Origin: an uncultured Alistipes sp. | GTDB taxonomy: Bacteria > Bacteroidota > Bacteroidia > Bacteroidales > Rikenellaceae | Reading direction: 5' to 3' | Length of the DNA stretch: 64,000 nucleotides | Assembly (NCBI RefSeq): GCF_910580175.1 | Contig: NZ_CAJTXD010000004.1 | Coordinates: forward strand, 124,001-188,000 | Part shown: positions 7,712 through 16,084 of the stretch, one piece after another | Numbering within the stretch: the first letter of the stretch is position 1 | How the letters are laid out: the number at the start of each line of letters is the position of its first letter | Notes under the pieces: generated by a model | Database searches by the model: none | What the model was told of the DNA's origin: nothing | The model's input: the letters and a program-made list of their open reading frames with translations, nothing else | Translations under genes and position numbers: made by a program

Positions 7712-9043
7712 TTACAGCCGTGCTTTGATCGCTTTCGAGTCTTCTTCGTAGCCCGGTTTGTCCAGCAATGCGAACATGTTTTTCTTGTAGGCTTCCACGC
7801 CCGGCTGGTTGAACGGATTCACGCCTAACAGGTAGCCGCTGATGCCGCACGCTTTTTCGAAGAAGTAGAGCAGTCCGCCCACCGCATGGGCGTCGATGCG
7901 CGGAATTTCGAGACGGATGTTCGGCACGCCGCCGTCCACGTGAGCCAGCTGCACGCCCAGTTCGGCCATGCGGTTCACTTCCGAGATGCGTTTGCCCGCC
8001 AGGAAGTTCAGCCCGTCGAGGTTCTCCCGGTCGGCCTCGATCTTCACTTCGTTCGCCGGTGCGGCCACCGAGATGATCGTCTCGAAAAGCGTGCGTTCGC
8101 CCTCCTGGATGTATTGGCCCATCGAGTGCAGGTCGGCCGTGAGGGTCACGCTCGCCGGGAAGATGCCCTTGCCCTGCTTGCCTTCGCTCTCGCCGTAGAG
8201 CTGCTTCCACCATTCGTTGACATATTGCAGCTGCGGTTCGTAGGAACCCAGGATTTCGATCTTCTTGCCGGCTTGGTAGAGCAGGTTGCGCGTCGCCGCA
8301 TAGATCGCCGAGGGATTCTCGTCGAACGGGATTTTTTCGTCGGTGGCCCGTTCCATCTCCTGCGCACCGCGCACCAGTGCCCGAATATCTACGCCTGCTG
8401 CAGCCAGAGGGAGCAGACCTACGGGCGTCAGCACCGAGAAGCGTCCGCCCACGTCGTCGGGAATGACGAACGTCGGGTAACCTTCGTCGGTAGCCAGCGT
8501 CTTCAGCGCGCCGCGCGCCTTGTCGGTTACCGCCACGATACGCTGGGCTGCCTCGGCCTTGCCGTAGCGTTTCTCGATTTCGGCTTTCAGCAGCCGGAAC
8601 GCGATGGCCGGTTCGGTCGTCGTGCCCGATTTCGAGATCACGATGGCCGCGATCGAGTGTTCTTTCGACGCTTCTATCAAGGCATGGATGTAGTCTTCCG
8701 AGATGTTTTGCCCTGCAAATACCACCGTGGGGTTCTTCTGCTCCTTGTGCAGCAGTTTGAAGGGGTCGCTCATCGCTTCCAGAACAGCCTTGGCGCCCAG
8801 GTAGGAGCCGCCGATGCCGATGCAGACGATCAGGTCGGCCTTCGCACGCAGGCCGGCCGCCGTTTTTTCGATGGCTGCGATGTCGGCGTCCGTTATCGAC
8901 GAGGGGAGGTGCACCCAGCCCAGGAAATCGTTGCCTGCGCCCTTGCCCGAGTGGAGCAGGGCGTTGGCTGCCTGTGCCTGGGCTTTCATGCCGGCCGGAA
9001 TCTCGAGGCCCGTCTTGCGAATGTCTACTTTCAGTGTTTCCAT
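7712..9043 (-). CDS. pgi: Glucose-6-phosphate isomerase
   Basis: 443 residues, the short bacterial form. It interconverts glucose-6-phosphate and fructose-6-phosphate in glycolysis and gluconeogenesis. Both family signatures are present: DDVGGRFSVLTPVGLLP (about residues 200-216) and LLGVNPFNQPGVEAYK (about 403-418). The sugar-phosphate loop IGIGGSYLGAKA and SKSGTTTEPA are intact, as is the ENPSAIYAATRN segment. The start METLKVDI at 9043 is 14 bp after the gpsA stop, so the two genes form an operon. The frame is open further upstream only because of the base composition of gpsA. Confidence 0.96.
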   Translation of the reverse strand: METLKVDIRKTGLEIPAGMKAQAQAANALLHSGKGAGNDFLGWVHLPSSITDADIAAIEKTAAGLRAKADLIVCIGIGGSYLGAKAVLEAMSDPFKLLHKEQKNPTVVFAGQNISEDYIHALIEASKEHSIAAIVISKSGTTTEPAIAFRLLKAEIEKRYGKAEAAQRIVAVTDKARGALKTLATDEGYPTFVIPDDVGGRFSVLTPVGLLPLAAAGVDIRALVRGAQEMERATDEKIPFDENPSAIYAATRNLLYQAGKKIEILGSYEPQLQYVNEWWKQLYGESEGKQGKGIFPASVTLTADLHSMGQYIQEGERTLFETIISVAAPANEVKIEADRENLDGLNFLAGKRISEVNRMAELGVQLAHVDGGVPNIRLEIPRIDAHAVGGLLYFFEKACGISGYLLGVNPFNQPGVEAYKKNMFALLDKPGYEEDSKAIKARL

Positions 9044-9057
9044 AGGTTTTATGGTTT

Positions 9058-10065
9058 TTAGATCAATTTCGAGGTCAGTTCCCGCATGCAGCGGCGTGCC
9101 GAAGCACCTTCGTAGAGCACCTTGTAAACCATTTCGGCGATCGGCATGTCGACCCGGTGGCGGGTGTTGATGTGGCGGATGCAGTCGGCCGCGAAGTAGC
9201 CTTCGGCGACCATCGTCATTTCGTTCAGCGCGCTGCGCACCGTGCATCCGTGACCGATCAGCAGGCCCAGACGGCGGTTGCGGCTGTAAGTCGAATAGCA
9301 GGTTACCAACAGGTCGCCCGTGTAGGCCGAAACCAGCGTCTCGCGCGCCGCAGGGTAGCTTTCGTCCAGGAAGCGTTTCATCTCGCCGGCTCCGTTGGCG
9401 ATCAGCACCGCCAGGAAATTGTCTCCGTAGCCCAGCCCTACGGCGATGCCGACGGCCAGGGCGTAGATGTTCTTGAGGATCGAAGCATATTCGATGCCGT
9501 AGAGGTCGGTCGAGTAGCTCAGTTTGATATAGGGCGCGGCGAACTTCTGGCCGATGGCGCGGGCGTTTTCCAGGTCGGTGCAGGCCATCGTCAGATAGGT
9601 AAGCTTGCCGCGCGACACCTCCTCGGCGTGCGAGGGGCCTGTGAAGATGCCCAGCTGCTTGTAGGAGAGTCCGTAGCGGTCGTGCAGATACTCCACCACC
9701 GTCTTGTAGTCGCCCGGAACGATGCCCTTGATGGCCGACACCACGAACTTGCCGTCGAGCGGTTCGGTAAGCGGTTCGAGGAAGTTTTTCAGGTAGGCCG
9801 ACGGCACGGCCAGGATCAGGATGTCGGCTTCGCGCACCACTTCGTCGAGGTCGTCCGATACGGCGATGCGCTCCATGTCGAACTCCGCGTCGCTCAGGTA
9901 GCGCGGGTTGCGGCCCTCGGTGCGCAGGCTCTCCAGCACTTCGGGGTTGCGCACGTACCAGCCTACGCGCGTCTGGTTGGCGGCCAGCAGGCCTACGATG
10001 GCCGTCGCCCAGCTTCCGTAGCCGATCACGGCGCATCGGGCGTCCTTTCCGATTTTGTATTCCAT
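9058..10065 (-). CDS. gpsA: NAD(P)-dependent glycerol-3-phosphate dehydrogenase
   Basis: 335 residues, normal length. It reduces dihydroxyacetone phosphate to sn-glycerol-3-phosphate, the backbone of membrane phospholipids. The N-terminal dinucleotide-binding loop is VIGYGSWATAIVGLLA. The catalytic lysines lie in VVSAIKGI and in SILKNIYALAVGIAVG. The C-terminal helical domain contains NEMTMVAEGYFAADCI. It is first in an operon with pgi, coupling glycolytic intermediates to lipid synthesis. Confidence 0.96.
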   Translation of the reverse strand: MEYKIGKDARCAVIGYGSWATAIVGLLAANQTRVGWYVRNPEVLESLRTEGRNPRYLSDAEFDMERIAVSDDLDEVVREADILILAVPSAYLKNFLEPLTEPLDGKFVVSAIKGIVPGDYKTVVEYLHDRYGLSYKQLGIFTGPSHAEEVSRGKLTYLTMACTDLENARAIGQKFAAPYIKLSYSTDLYGIEYASILKNIYALAVGIAVGLGYGDNFLAVLIANGAGEMKRFLDESYPAARETLVSAYTGDLLVTCYSTYSRNRRLGLLIGHGCTVRSALNEMTMVAEGYFAADCIRHINTRHRVDMPIAEMVYKVLYEGASARRCMRELTSKLI

Positions 10066-10086
10066 GCAGAAACAGGTTTTGCGTTA

Positions 10087-10094
10087 CAAAAGTA
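10087..10094 (-). promoter_or_regulatory. -7 element for gpsA-pgi
   Basis: TACTTTTG on the minus strand fits TAnnTTTG; predicted start near 10080, 15 nt before the gpsA ATG. Confidence 0.55.
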
Positions 10095-10139
10095 AGTAAA
10101 AAAATCTTAAAAAATAGAAAAAGATTTGCGTCTTTTTGT

Positions 10140-10147
10140 TACCTTTG
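10140..10147 (+). promoter_or_regulatory. -7 element for the mre cluster
   Basis: TACCTTTG fits TAnnTTTG and would give a leader of about 100 nt before mreB. It diverges from the gpsA promoter 45 bp away. Confidence 0.55.
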
Positions 10148-10253
10148 TCCGGATAGATTCGTTTTTGCGTCCGGGCCGTGCTTGCAGCAAGACGGCCGGA
10201 TGACGAAAATGTTGATCGCCAGAATTTTGTAAAAACAATACGGGAAGCCGACA

Positions 10254-11273
10254 ATGGGAATATTTTCACTCACACAGGAATTGGCCATCGACTTGGGTAC
10301 GGCCAACACGTTGATCATCTATAACGGCAAGGTCGTCGTCGACGAGCCGTCGATCGTGGCGCTCGACGTGCACACGGGCAAATTGGTGGCCATCGGCCGC
10401 CAGGCTCGCAACATGCACGAGAAGACCAATCCCAACATCAAGACGATCCGTCCGCTCAAAGACGGCGTGATCGCCGACTTCAATGCCACGGAGTTGATGC
10501 TCAGGGGCATGATCAAGAAAGTCAAGACTTCGGGCAGCGTCTTCGCGCCGTCGCTGCGCATGGTGATCTGCATTCCGTCGGGGTCGACCAACGTCGAGAT
10601 CCGCGCCGTGCGCGACTCGGCCGAGCATGCCGGCGGCCGCGAGGTCTACATGATCTACGAGCCGATGGCCGCGGCGCTGGGTGCCGGACTGGACGTCGAG
10701 GCGCCCGAGGGCAACATGGTCATCGACATCGGCGGCGGTACGTCGGAGATCGCCTGCATCTCGTTGGGCGGCATCGTTTGTTCGGAGTCGGTCAATGTCG
10801 CCGGCGACGTCTTCACGACCGACATCCAGAGCTACGTGCGTCAGCAGCATAACATCCGCATCGGCGAGCGTACGGCCGAGGCGATCAAGTGTTCCATCGG
10901 CGCCGCCGTGACGGAGTTGGACGACGAGCCGGAGGATTTCGTCGTAACCGGCCCCAACATGCTTACCGCGCTGCCGCAAACCGTGTCGCTCTCTTACAGC
11001 GAGATCGCCTATGCCTTGGAGAAGTCGCTCACGAAGATCGACGCGGCTTTGATGAAAGTGCTCGAATCGATGCCTCCCGAGTTGTATGCCGATATTGTCA
11101 AGAACGGCATCTACCTGGCCGGCGGCGGCGCCCTGATCAAAGGCCTCGACAAGCGCCTGACCGAGAAGACCGGCATCCCGTTCCACATCGCTGAAGACCC
11201 TTTGCGGGCCATCGCGCGCGGAACCGGCATCGCGCTGAAGAACATCAATCGGTTCTCGTTCTTGATGAAGTAG
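10254..11273 (+). CDS. mreB: MreB, rod-shape-determining actin homologue
   Basis: 339 residues, full length. It polymerises on the inner face of the cytoplasmic membrane and positions the wall-elongation complex. Actin-fold nucleotide-binding motifs are visible: phosphate-1 DLGTANTLIIYN near residue 12, YEPMAAALGAGLDV, IDIGGGTSEIA (phosphate-2) near 160, and YLAGGGALIKGLD near 283. The short N-terminal MGIFSLTQE is compatible with a membrane-binding amphipathic end. First gene of mreB-mreC-mreD-mrdA-rodA. Confidence 0.97.
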   Translation: MGIFSLTQELAIDLGTANTLIIYNGKVVVDEPSIVALDVHTGKLVAIGRQARNMHEKTNPNIKTIRPLKDGVIADFNATELMLRGMIKKVKTSGSVFAPSLRMVICIPSGSTNVEIRAVRDSAEHAGGREVYMIYEPMAAALGAGLDVEAPEGNMVIDIGGGTSEIACISLGGIVCSESVNVAGDVFTTDIQSYVRQQHNIRIGERTAEAIKCSIGAAVTELDDEPEDFVVTGPNMLTALPQTVSLSYSEIAYALEKSLTKIDAALMKVLESMPPELYADIVKNGIYLAGGGALIKGLDKRLTEKTGIPFHIAEDPLRAIARGTGIALKNINRFSFLMK

Positions 11274-11384
11274 GAGAAGCACTCGGATGGCGGGACTGCT
11301 TCGCGGCTTCGGAGCCGCATTTCCCGATCCGCTCTCCGGCAGGGATTTCGGGCGTCGTCCCGAACGAAAAATACGTTTTAATTT

Positions 11385-11409
11385 GATTGCGGGCAACAGG
11401 CCCGCAATC
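11385..11409 (+). promoter_or_regulatory. Hairpin between mreB and mreC
   Basis: GATTGCGGGC and GCCCGCAATC form a perfect 10-bp stem around the loop AACAG, ending 19 nt before the mreC TTG codon. There is no T-tract, so it is not a standard terminator. It could slow RNase decay or lower mreC expression relative to mreB. Confidence 0.5.
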
Positions 11410-11428
11410 TTGAATTAGAAGCAACGCT

Positions 11429-12286
11429 TTGCATAAGCTCGTCGAATTCATACGCAGCATCTACGTTCTGGTGTTGTTCGTCGCTTTGGAGGTGTTGGCC
11501 ATCGGTTATTACGCCCGATCGTCCTACTACACCGAGGCCCGTTTGCTGGCGCATTCCAACCGGATGCTGGGTGCTCTGCGCGGCCTTTCGGCCGACGTGC
11601 GCCGCTACTTCCGGCTGGAGGGGGAGAACCGCGTGCTGCTCGAACGCGTCGCGCAGCTCGAAGAGCGGCTGGCCCAGTACGAGGAGGCCGATGCGATTTC
11701 GCGTTTGCAGCGTTATGTAGCGGACTTGGGCGATTCGAAATACCGGGTAATGACCGCTTCGGTGGTTTCCAATTCGATCAACCGGGCGCAGAACTTCATT
11801 ACCGTCAATCGCGGCCGCAACGACGGCGTGATTCCCGATATGGCCGTGCTGACGCCCGACGGCGCCGTGGTGGGTTACGTCGTCGATTGTACGGAGCGTT
11901 ATGCCGTGGCGATGCCCGTGTTGAATACGTCGTTCCGTGCCAGCGGCAAGTTGGCCGGAGCCGATTATTGCGGGTCGATTCTCTGGGACGGGGGCGATCC
12001 CCATGCGGCGATCTTCGCCGAGTTGTCCAAGTATGCCGAGCCTATGGTGGGGCAGGAGGTGCTGACTACCGGGTTCTCGCATTTCTTTCCTGAGGACGTG
12101 TTGATCGGATGGGTCGAGAGCGCCACCATGAACGAGACCCGCACGGCCTATACCGTTCGTGTGCGGCTGGCGGCCGATTTCGCCCGGCTGACCGACGTCA
12201 TCCTGGTGGAGAACCGCGACTTCAACCAGTTGCAGGAGCTGGAACATGGCGAGGGTGTCGAACAATATTTGCAGAAAAAACAATAG
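11429..12286 (+). CDS. mreC: MreC, elongasome scaffold
   Basis: 285 residues, inner-membrane protein facing the periplasm that links MreB to PBP2. One N-terminal membrane helix (VLVLFVALEVLAIGYYA, ~residues 12-28) is followed by a coiled coil (~60-95, ENRVLLERVAQLEERLAQYEE) and the beta-rich MreC core with NRGRNDGVIPDMAVLTPDGAVVGYV. The start is taken at TTG 11429 because a stop codon lies in frame at 11411 and the first ATG (residue 46) would remove the membrane helix. mreD starts one base after the stop codon. Confidence 0.93.
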   Translation: MHKLVEFIRSIYVLVLFVALEVLAIGYYARSSYYTEARLLAHSNRMLGALRGLSADVRRYFRLEGENRVLLERVAQLEERLAQYEEADAISRLQRYVADLGDSKYRVMTASVVSNSINRAQNFITVNRGRNDGVIPDMAVLTPDGAVVGYVVDCTERYAVAMPVLNTSFRASGKLAGADYCGSILWDGGDPHAAIFAELSKYAEPMVGQEVLTTGFSHFFPEDVLIGWVESATMNETRTAYTVRVRLAADFARLTDVILVENRDFNQLQELEHGEGVEQYLQKKQ

Positions 12287-12805
12287 ATGTATCGGTTTTT
12301 CACATATTTCTTGCTTTTTCTGTTCACGGTGTTGTTTCAGGTGTTCCTGTTCGACAACTTGTCCGTGAGCGTTTATCTCAATCCGCTCGTTTACGTGGCT
12401 TTCATCGTCCTGCTGCCTCTGGAGACGCCGCCCGTGCTTCTGCTCGGCGCCGGGCTGGCCTTGGGCGCCGCGATGGACTTCACGATGGGCGCGGCCGGCA
12501 TCAACACCATCGCTACGCTGCTCATCGCTTTTGCCCGCCCGGCCATCCTGACCGTGCTCTACCGCCGGGAGGATTTGCGCGAGGGCGGCGTGCCCTCTCC
12601 CGAGCGGCTCGGACATCGGGTATTCCTCGATTACGTCATCGTGCTGGTCGTCCTGCACCATATCGTCTTCTTCTCGCTGGAGGCGCTCTCGTGGAGCCAT
12701 GTGCTCCGCACGGTGGTGCGGATCATCGCCAGCAGCGCCGTGTCGGTCGCCGGCGTCTGGTTGGCCGCACGAATCTTCACGGCTAAAGTCATCGCCCGGT
12801 TATGA
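12287..12805 (+). CDS. mreD: MreD, elongasome membrane protein
   Basis: 172 residues with about five hydrophobic segments (YFLLFLFTVLFQVFLF; VAFIVLLPLETPPVLLL; LGAAMDFTMGAAGINTIATLLIAFA; VIVLVVLHHIVFFSL; IIASSAVSVAGVWLAA). Size, topology and place between mreC and the PBP2 gene identify it; MreD sequences are poorly conserved. The stop overlaps the start of mrdA by four bases, indicating translational coupling. Confidence 0.88.
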   Translation: MYRFFTYFLLFLFTVLFQVFLFDNLSVSVYLNPLVYVAFIVLLPLETPPVLLLGAGLALGAAMDFTMGAAGINTIATLLIAFARPAILTVLYRREDLREGGVPSPERLGHRVFLDYVIVLVVLHHIVFFSLEALSWSHVLRTVVRIIASSAVSVAGVWLAARIFTAKVIARL

Positions 12806-14631
12806 GCGGTTCCTATGCCGGATACATCCGCATGCGCGTGTTGCAGGGTGTGGTAATCGTTGTTTTCCTCATCTTGGCCGGCCGCGTGGCCTGGTTGCAG
12901 CTTTTCGATGCCCGTTACGAGGAGATGGCCAAGGCCAACGTGCTGCGCCATGTCGTGCAGTATCCGCCGCGGGGCGAGGTGCTCGATCGCAACGGCGGCT
13001 ACCTGGTGCAGAGCCGCGAATGTTACGACTTGATGGTCATATACAGCGAGATCGGCAAGCGCGGTTTCGACACGGCGCGCATGTGCGAAGTGCTGGGATT
13101 GTCGCGCAAGCGTCTGGAGCGGGAGCTGGCCAACGCCCGCATGCGTCCCCGGGCGCCGCGCGTGGTGGCCAATTACATTTCCAAGGAGGATAAGCTCCGT
13201 TTCGACGAGTGCAATTTCCGGGGATTCTATACCGTCTACCGCACCGTGCGGCGTTATCCCAACCATGTGGGCGGCAACCTGCTGGGTTTCGTGAGCGAGG
13301 TCACGCCCAATTATCTGAAGCATCATCCCGATTATCAGGTGGGCGATTACGTCGGCTTGAGCGGTGTCGAGTCGGCCTACGAGTCGGTGCTCAAGGGCCG
13401 TAAGGGCGTGATGATCCAGGAGGTCGATACGCACGGTGCCATCAAGGGTTCCTACATGGACGGTTACTACGATTCGCTGCCCGAGCCGGGTCATTATCTG
13501 GTCAGTACGATCGACGCCCGCTTGCAGTTGTTGGGAGAGGAGTTGATGGACGGCAAGGTCGGCGCTGCCGTGGCGATCGAGCCGTCGACGGGCGAGATTC
13601 TGATGATGGTTTCGTCACCCACCTACGACCCCGACGAGTTGGTGGGGCGCGAGCGAGGCAACAATTACATGAAGATGTTGCGCAATAAGCGCGGCCCGCT
13701 TTTCAACCGCGCTGTGAAGGCCAAGTATCCTCCGGGTTCGACGTTCAAGCTGGTGCAGGGGTTGATCGGGTTGCAGGAGGGCGTGCTGCGCCCTTCCGAC
13801 CTGCATAGTTGTTATATGGGTTACCAGGCCGGACGCCTTAAGATGGCCTGCCATGCCCATGCGTCGCCCATCGACCTGCGTTTCGCAGTCGCCACGTCGT
13901 GCAACGCTTATTTTTGTTATGTCTTCCGCGATATTCTCGACAATCCCAAGTACGGCGGTGTCCGGGAGGGCTTCAGCACTTGGAAGGAGTATGTCGAGAG
14001 CTTCGGTTTCGGCCGCAAGCTCGGTTCCGACTTCCTCGACGAGGGCAGCGGTTATATTCCCGATGCCGATTATTACGAGCGCCGGTATCGCGGCACCTGG
14101 AATTCGCTTACGGTGCTTTCGCTTTCGATCGGCCAGGGCGAGTTGGGTTGTACGCCCTTGCAGTTGGCCAACTTGGCCGCCATCGTCGCCAACCGCGGTT
14201 ACTACTACATTCCCCATATCGTCAAGCGGGTCGAGGGGCGCGATTCGTTGGACGCCCGTTTCTACGAGCGCCATTATACGATGGTCGAGCCGAAGCATTT
14301 CGAGCCGATCGTCGAGGGCATGTGGCGGGGCGTGCATGTCGACGGCACGTCGACCTCCGCTTATCTTGAAGGTCTGGATGTCTGCGGCAAGACGGGTACG
14401 GCCCAGAACCCTCACGGCAAAGACCACTCCACGTTCCTTTCGTTCGCCCCCAAGGACAATCCCCGCATCGCCATTTCGGTCTATGTCGAGAACGGCGGTT
14501 TCGGCGCTTCGGCCGCGCTGCCCATCGCCAGTTTGTTGGAGGAGTTCTATCTGACCGACACCATCCGGCGCCCCGAGTTGCTGGATTATGTCAAAAACAT
14601 GGAAATCCATTATCCTTTCTATGACCGCTAA
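12802..14631 (+). CDS. mrdA: Penicillin-binding protein 2, elongation transpeptidase
   Basis: 609 residues. It cross-links new peptidoglycan during cylindrical growth as partner of RodA. One N-terminal membrane anchor (VLQGVVIVVFLILAGRVAWLQL, residues 13-34), a pedestal domain (about 50-220), then the transpeptidase domain with catalytic S313-T-F-K316, S366-C-N368 and K530-T-G-T. All active-site residues are present, so it should bind beta-lactams. Overlaps mreD by four bases and the next gene, rodA, by a few bases. Confidence 0.96.
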   Translation: MSGSYAGYIRMRVLQGVVIVVFLILAGRVAWLQLFDARYEEMAKANVLRHVVQYPPRGEVLDRNGGYLVQSRECYDLMVIYSEIGKRGFDTARMCEVLGLSRKRLERELANARMRPRAPRVVANYISKEDKLRFDECNFRGFYTVYRTVRRYPNHVGGNLLGFVSEVTPNYLKHHPDYQVGDYVGLSGVESAYESVLKGRKGVMIQEVDTHGAIKGSYMDGYYDSLPEPGHYLVSTIDARLQLLGEELMDGKVGAAVAIEPSTGEILMMVSSPTYDPDELVGRERGNNYMKMLRNKRGPLFNRAVKAKYPPGSTFKLVQGLIGLQEGVLRPSDLHSCYMGYQAGRLKMACHAHASPIDLRFAVATSCNAYFCYVFRDILDNPKYGGVREGFSTWKEYVESFGFGRKLGSDFLDEGSGYIPDADYYERRYRGTWNSLTVLSLSIGQGELGCTPLQLANLAAIVANRGYYYIPHIVKRVEGRDSLDARFYERHYTMVEPKHFEPIVEGMWRGVHVDGTSTSAYLEGLDVCGKTGTAQNPHGKDHSTFLSFAPKDNPRIAISVYVENGGFGASAALPIASLLEEFYLTDTIRRPELLDYVKNMEIHYPFYDR

Positions 14632-16063
14632 CCGCAATACCGGACTCTCCGAGCGGGTCGATCTGTGGACGATTCTCCTTTACGTGTTGATCGTTCTGGC
14701 CGGCGCCCTCTCCATTACCGCGGCTTCCTACAAGGAGAACACGGTAAACGTCTTCGCTTTTTCGCATTTCTACATGAAGCAGCTCATGTGGATCGGTATC
14801 GCTTGGGTCGCGGCGCTGGTCGTGTTGTTGTTGGACAAGCGGGTCTACCACATGTTGGCTTATCCTGCTTACGCCGCCGGTCTGTGCATGCTCCTTGCCG
14901 CCCTGGCGTTCGGCAAGGAGGTCAACGGCGCCAAGGCTTGGTTCGAGTTCGGGTCGTTCCGCCTGCAACCCGCCGAGTTCGTGAAGATCGCCACCGCCCT
15001 GGCGCTGGCCCGCGTGATGAGCACCTATACCTTTTCGATCAATCGTCCGCGCGATCTGTTCAGGGTGGGCATGGTCATCTGCGCGCCGTTGATGATCATC
15101 ATCTTGCAGAACGATACCGGTTCGGGCATCGTGTTGTGTTCGTTTCTCTTCGTGCTCTATCGCGAAGGGTTGAACAAGTGGTTGTGCATCCCCGTCGTGC
15201 TGGTGGCCACCTTGTTCATCGCTTCGTTCATGCTTTCGCCCATGTTGCTGCTCGTGTTGATGATTCTGCTCTGCACTTGTGCCGAGGCTATGATGAACGG
15301 AGCCTGGCGTTCGCGCATCGTCTACCTGGCCGCCTTGGCCTTGGCTACGGTGTTGCTGTGCATCTCGATGCACTTCATCGCACCGGGCGCGATGACGCCC
15401 TATGCGGCTTTGCTTACCGTCACGCTCTTGTCGCTGGTCGGGGTCGTCGCCTATGCTTGCCGGGCCAACTTGCGCAACATCTTCATTCCTGTGGGGTTGT
15501 TCGTCGGCACTTTGCTTTTCCTCTCCACGACCGATTATATCTTCGAGTCGGTGCTCCGGCCCCACCAGCGCGATCGCATCCTCAGTTTCCTGGGCATCAT
15601 CAGCGACCCGCGCGGCATCGACTACAACGTCAACCAGTCCAAGATCGCCATCGGTTCGGGCGGTTTGTTGGGCAAGGGGTTCTTGCAGGGTACGCAGATC
15701 AAGTACGGGTTCGTGCCCGAGCGGCATACCGACTTCATCTTCTGCACCATCGGCGAGGACTGGGGTTTCGTGGGGGCCATGACCGTGCTGTTGTTGCTGT
15801 GTCTGTTGATTCTCCGCCTGATGCGCATGGGCGAGTTGCAGCAGGAGCCTTTCGGGCGGATCTATTGTTATTGCGTGGCATCCATTCTGCTGTTCCACGT
15901 CTTGGTCAACGTCGGCATGACCATCGGGTTGATGCCCGTCATGGGCATTCCGTTGCCTTATATCAGTTACGGCGGTTCGTCGTTGATCGCTTTTACCATC
16001 ATGTTGTTCATCGCCGTGCGGCTCGATGCTTCGATGCGGCGCTTCTCGTTGAAAAATTATTGA
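14621..16063 (+). CDS. rodA: RodA, peptidoglycan glycosyltransferase (SEDS)
   Basis: About 480 residues with ten or more membrane helices. SEDS proteins polymerise lipid II into glycan strands. Diagnostic motifs: GAKAWFEFGSFRLQPAEFVKI after helix 4, with the key acidic and lysine residues, and the C-terminal GIPLPYISYGGSSL. The ATG at 14621 overlaps the end of the PBP2 gene by 11 bases; an alternative ATG at 14588 would add 11 residues. Slightly longer than typical RodA because of an extended hydrophobic middle section (about residues 190-300). Confidence 0.94.
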   Translation: MTANRNTGLSERVDLWTILLYVLIVLAGALSITAASYKENTVNVFAFSHFYMKQLMWIGIAWVAALVVLLLDKRVYHMLAYPAYAAGLCMLLAALAFGKEVNGAKAWFEFGSFRLQPAEFVKIATALALARVMSTYTFSINRPRDLFRVGMVICAPLMIIILQNDTGSGIVLCSFLFVLYREGLNKWLCIPVVLVATLFIASFMLSPMLLLVLMILLCTCAEAMMNGAWRSRIVYLAALALATVLLCISMHFIAPGAMTPYAALLTVTLLSLVGVVAYACRANLRNIFIPVGLFVGTLLFLSTTDYIFESVLRPHQRDRILSFLGIISDPRGIDYNVNQSKIAIGSGGLLGKGFLQGTQIKYGFVPERHTDFIFCTIGEDWGFVGAMTVLLLLCLLILRLMRMGELQQEPFGRIYCYCVASILLFHVLVNVGMTIGLMPVMGIPLPYISYGGSSLIAFTIMLFIAVRLDASMRRFSLKNY

Positions 16064-16084
16064 TTTTTTGATTTTCTTGTTCTT

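Noticed and set aside
7521..8213. N-terminal extension of the rubrerythrin-like protein
   Set aside because: It is an out-of-frame reading of pgi across the pgi terminator; the membrane helix begins at the ATG at 7520.
7712..10036. A 774-codon frame that would fuse pgi to an upstream segment
   Set aside because: The first 331 codons are an out-of-frame reading of gpsA; pgi has its own start at 9043.
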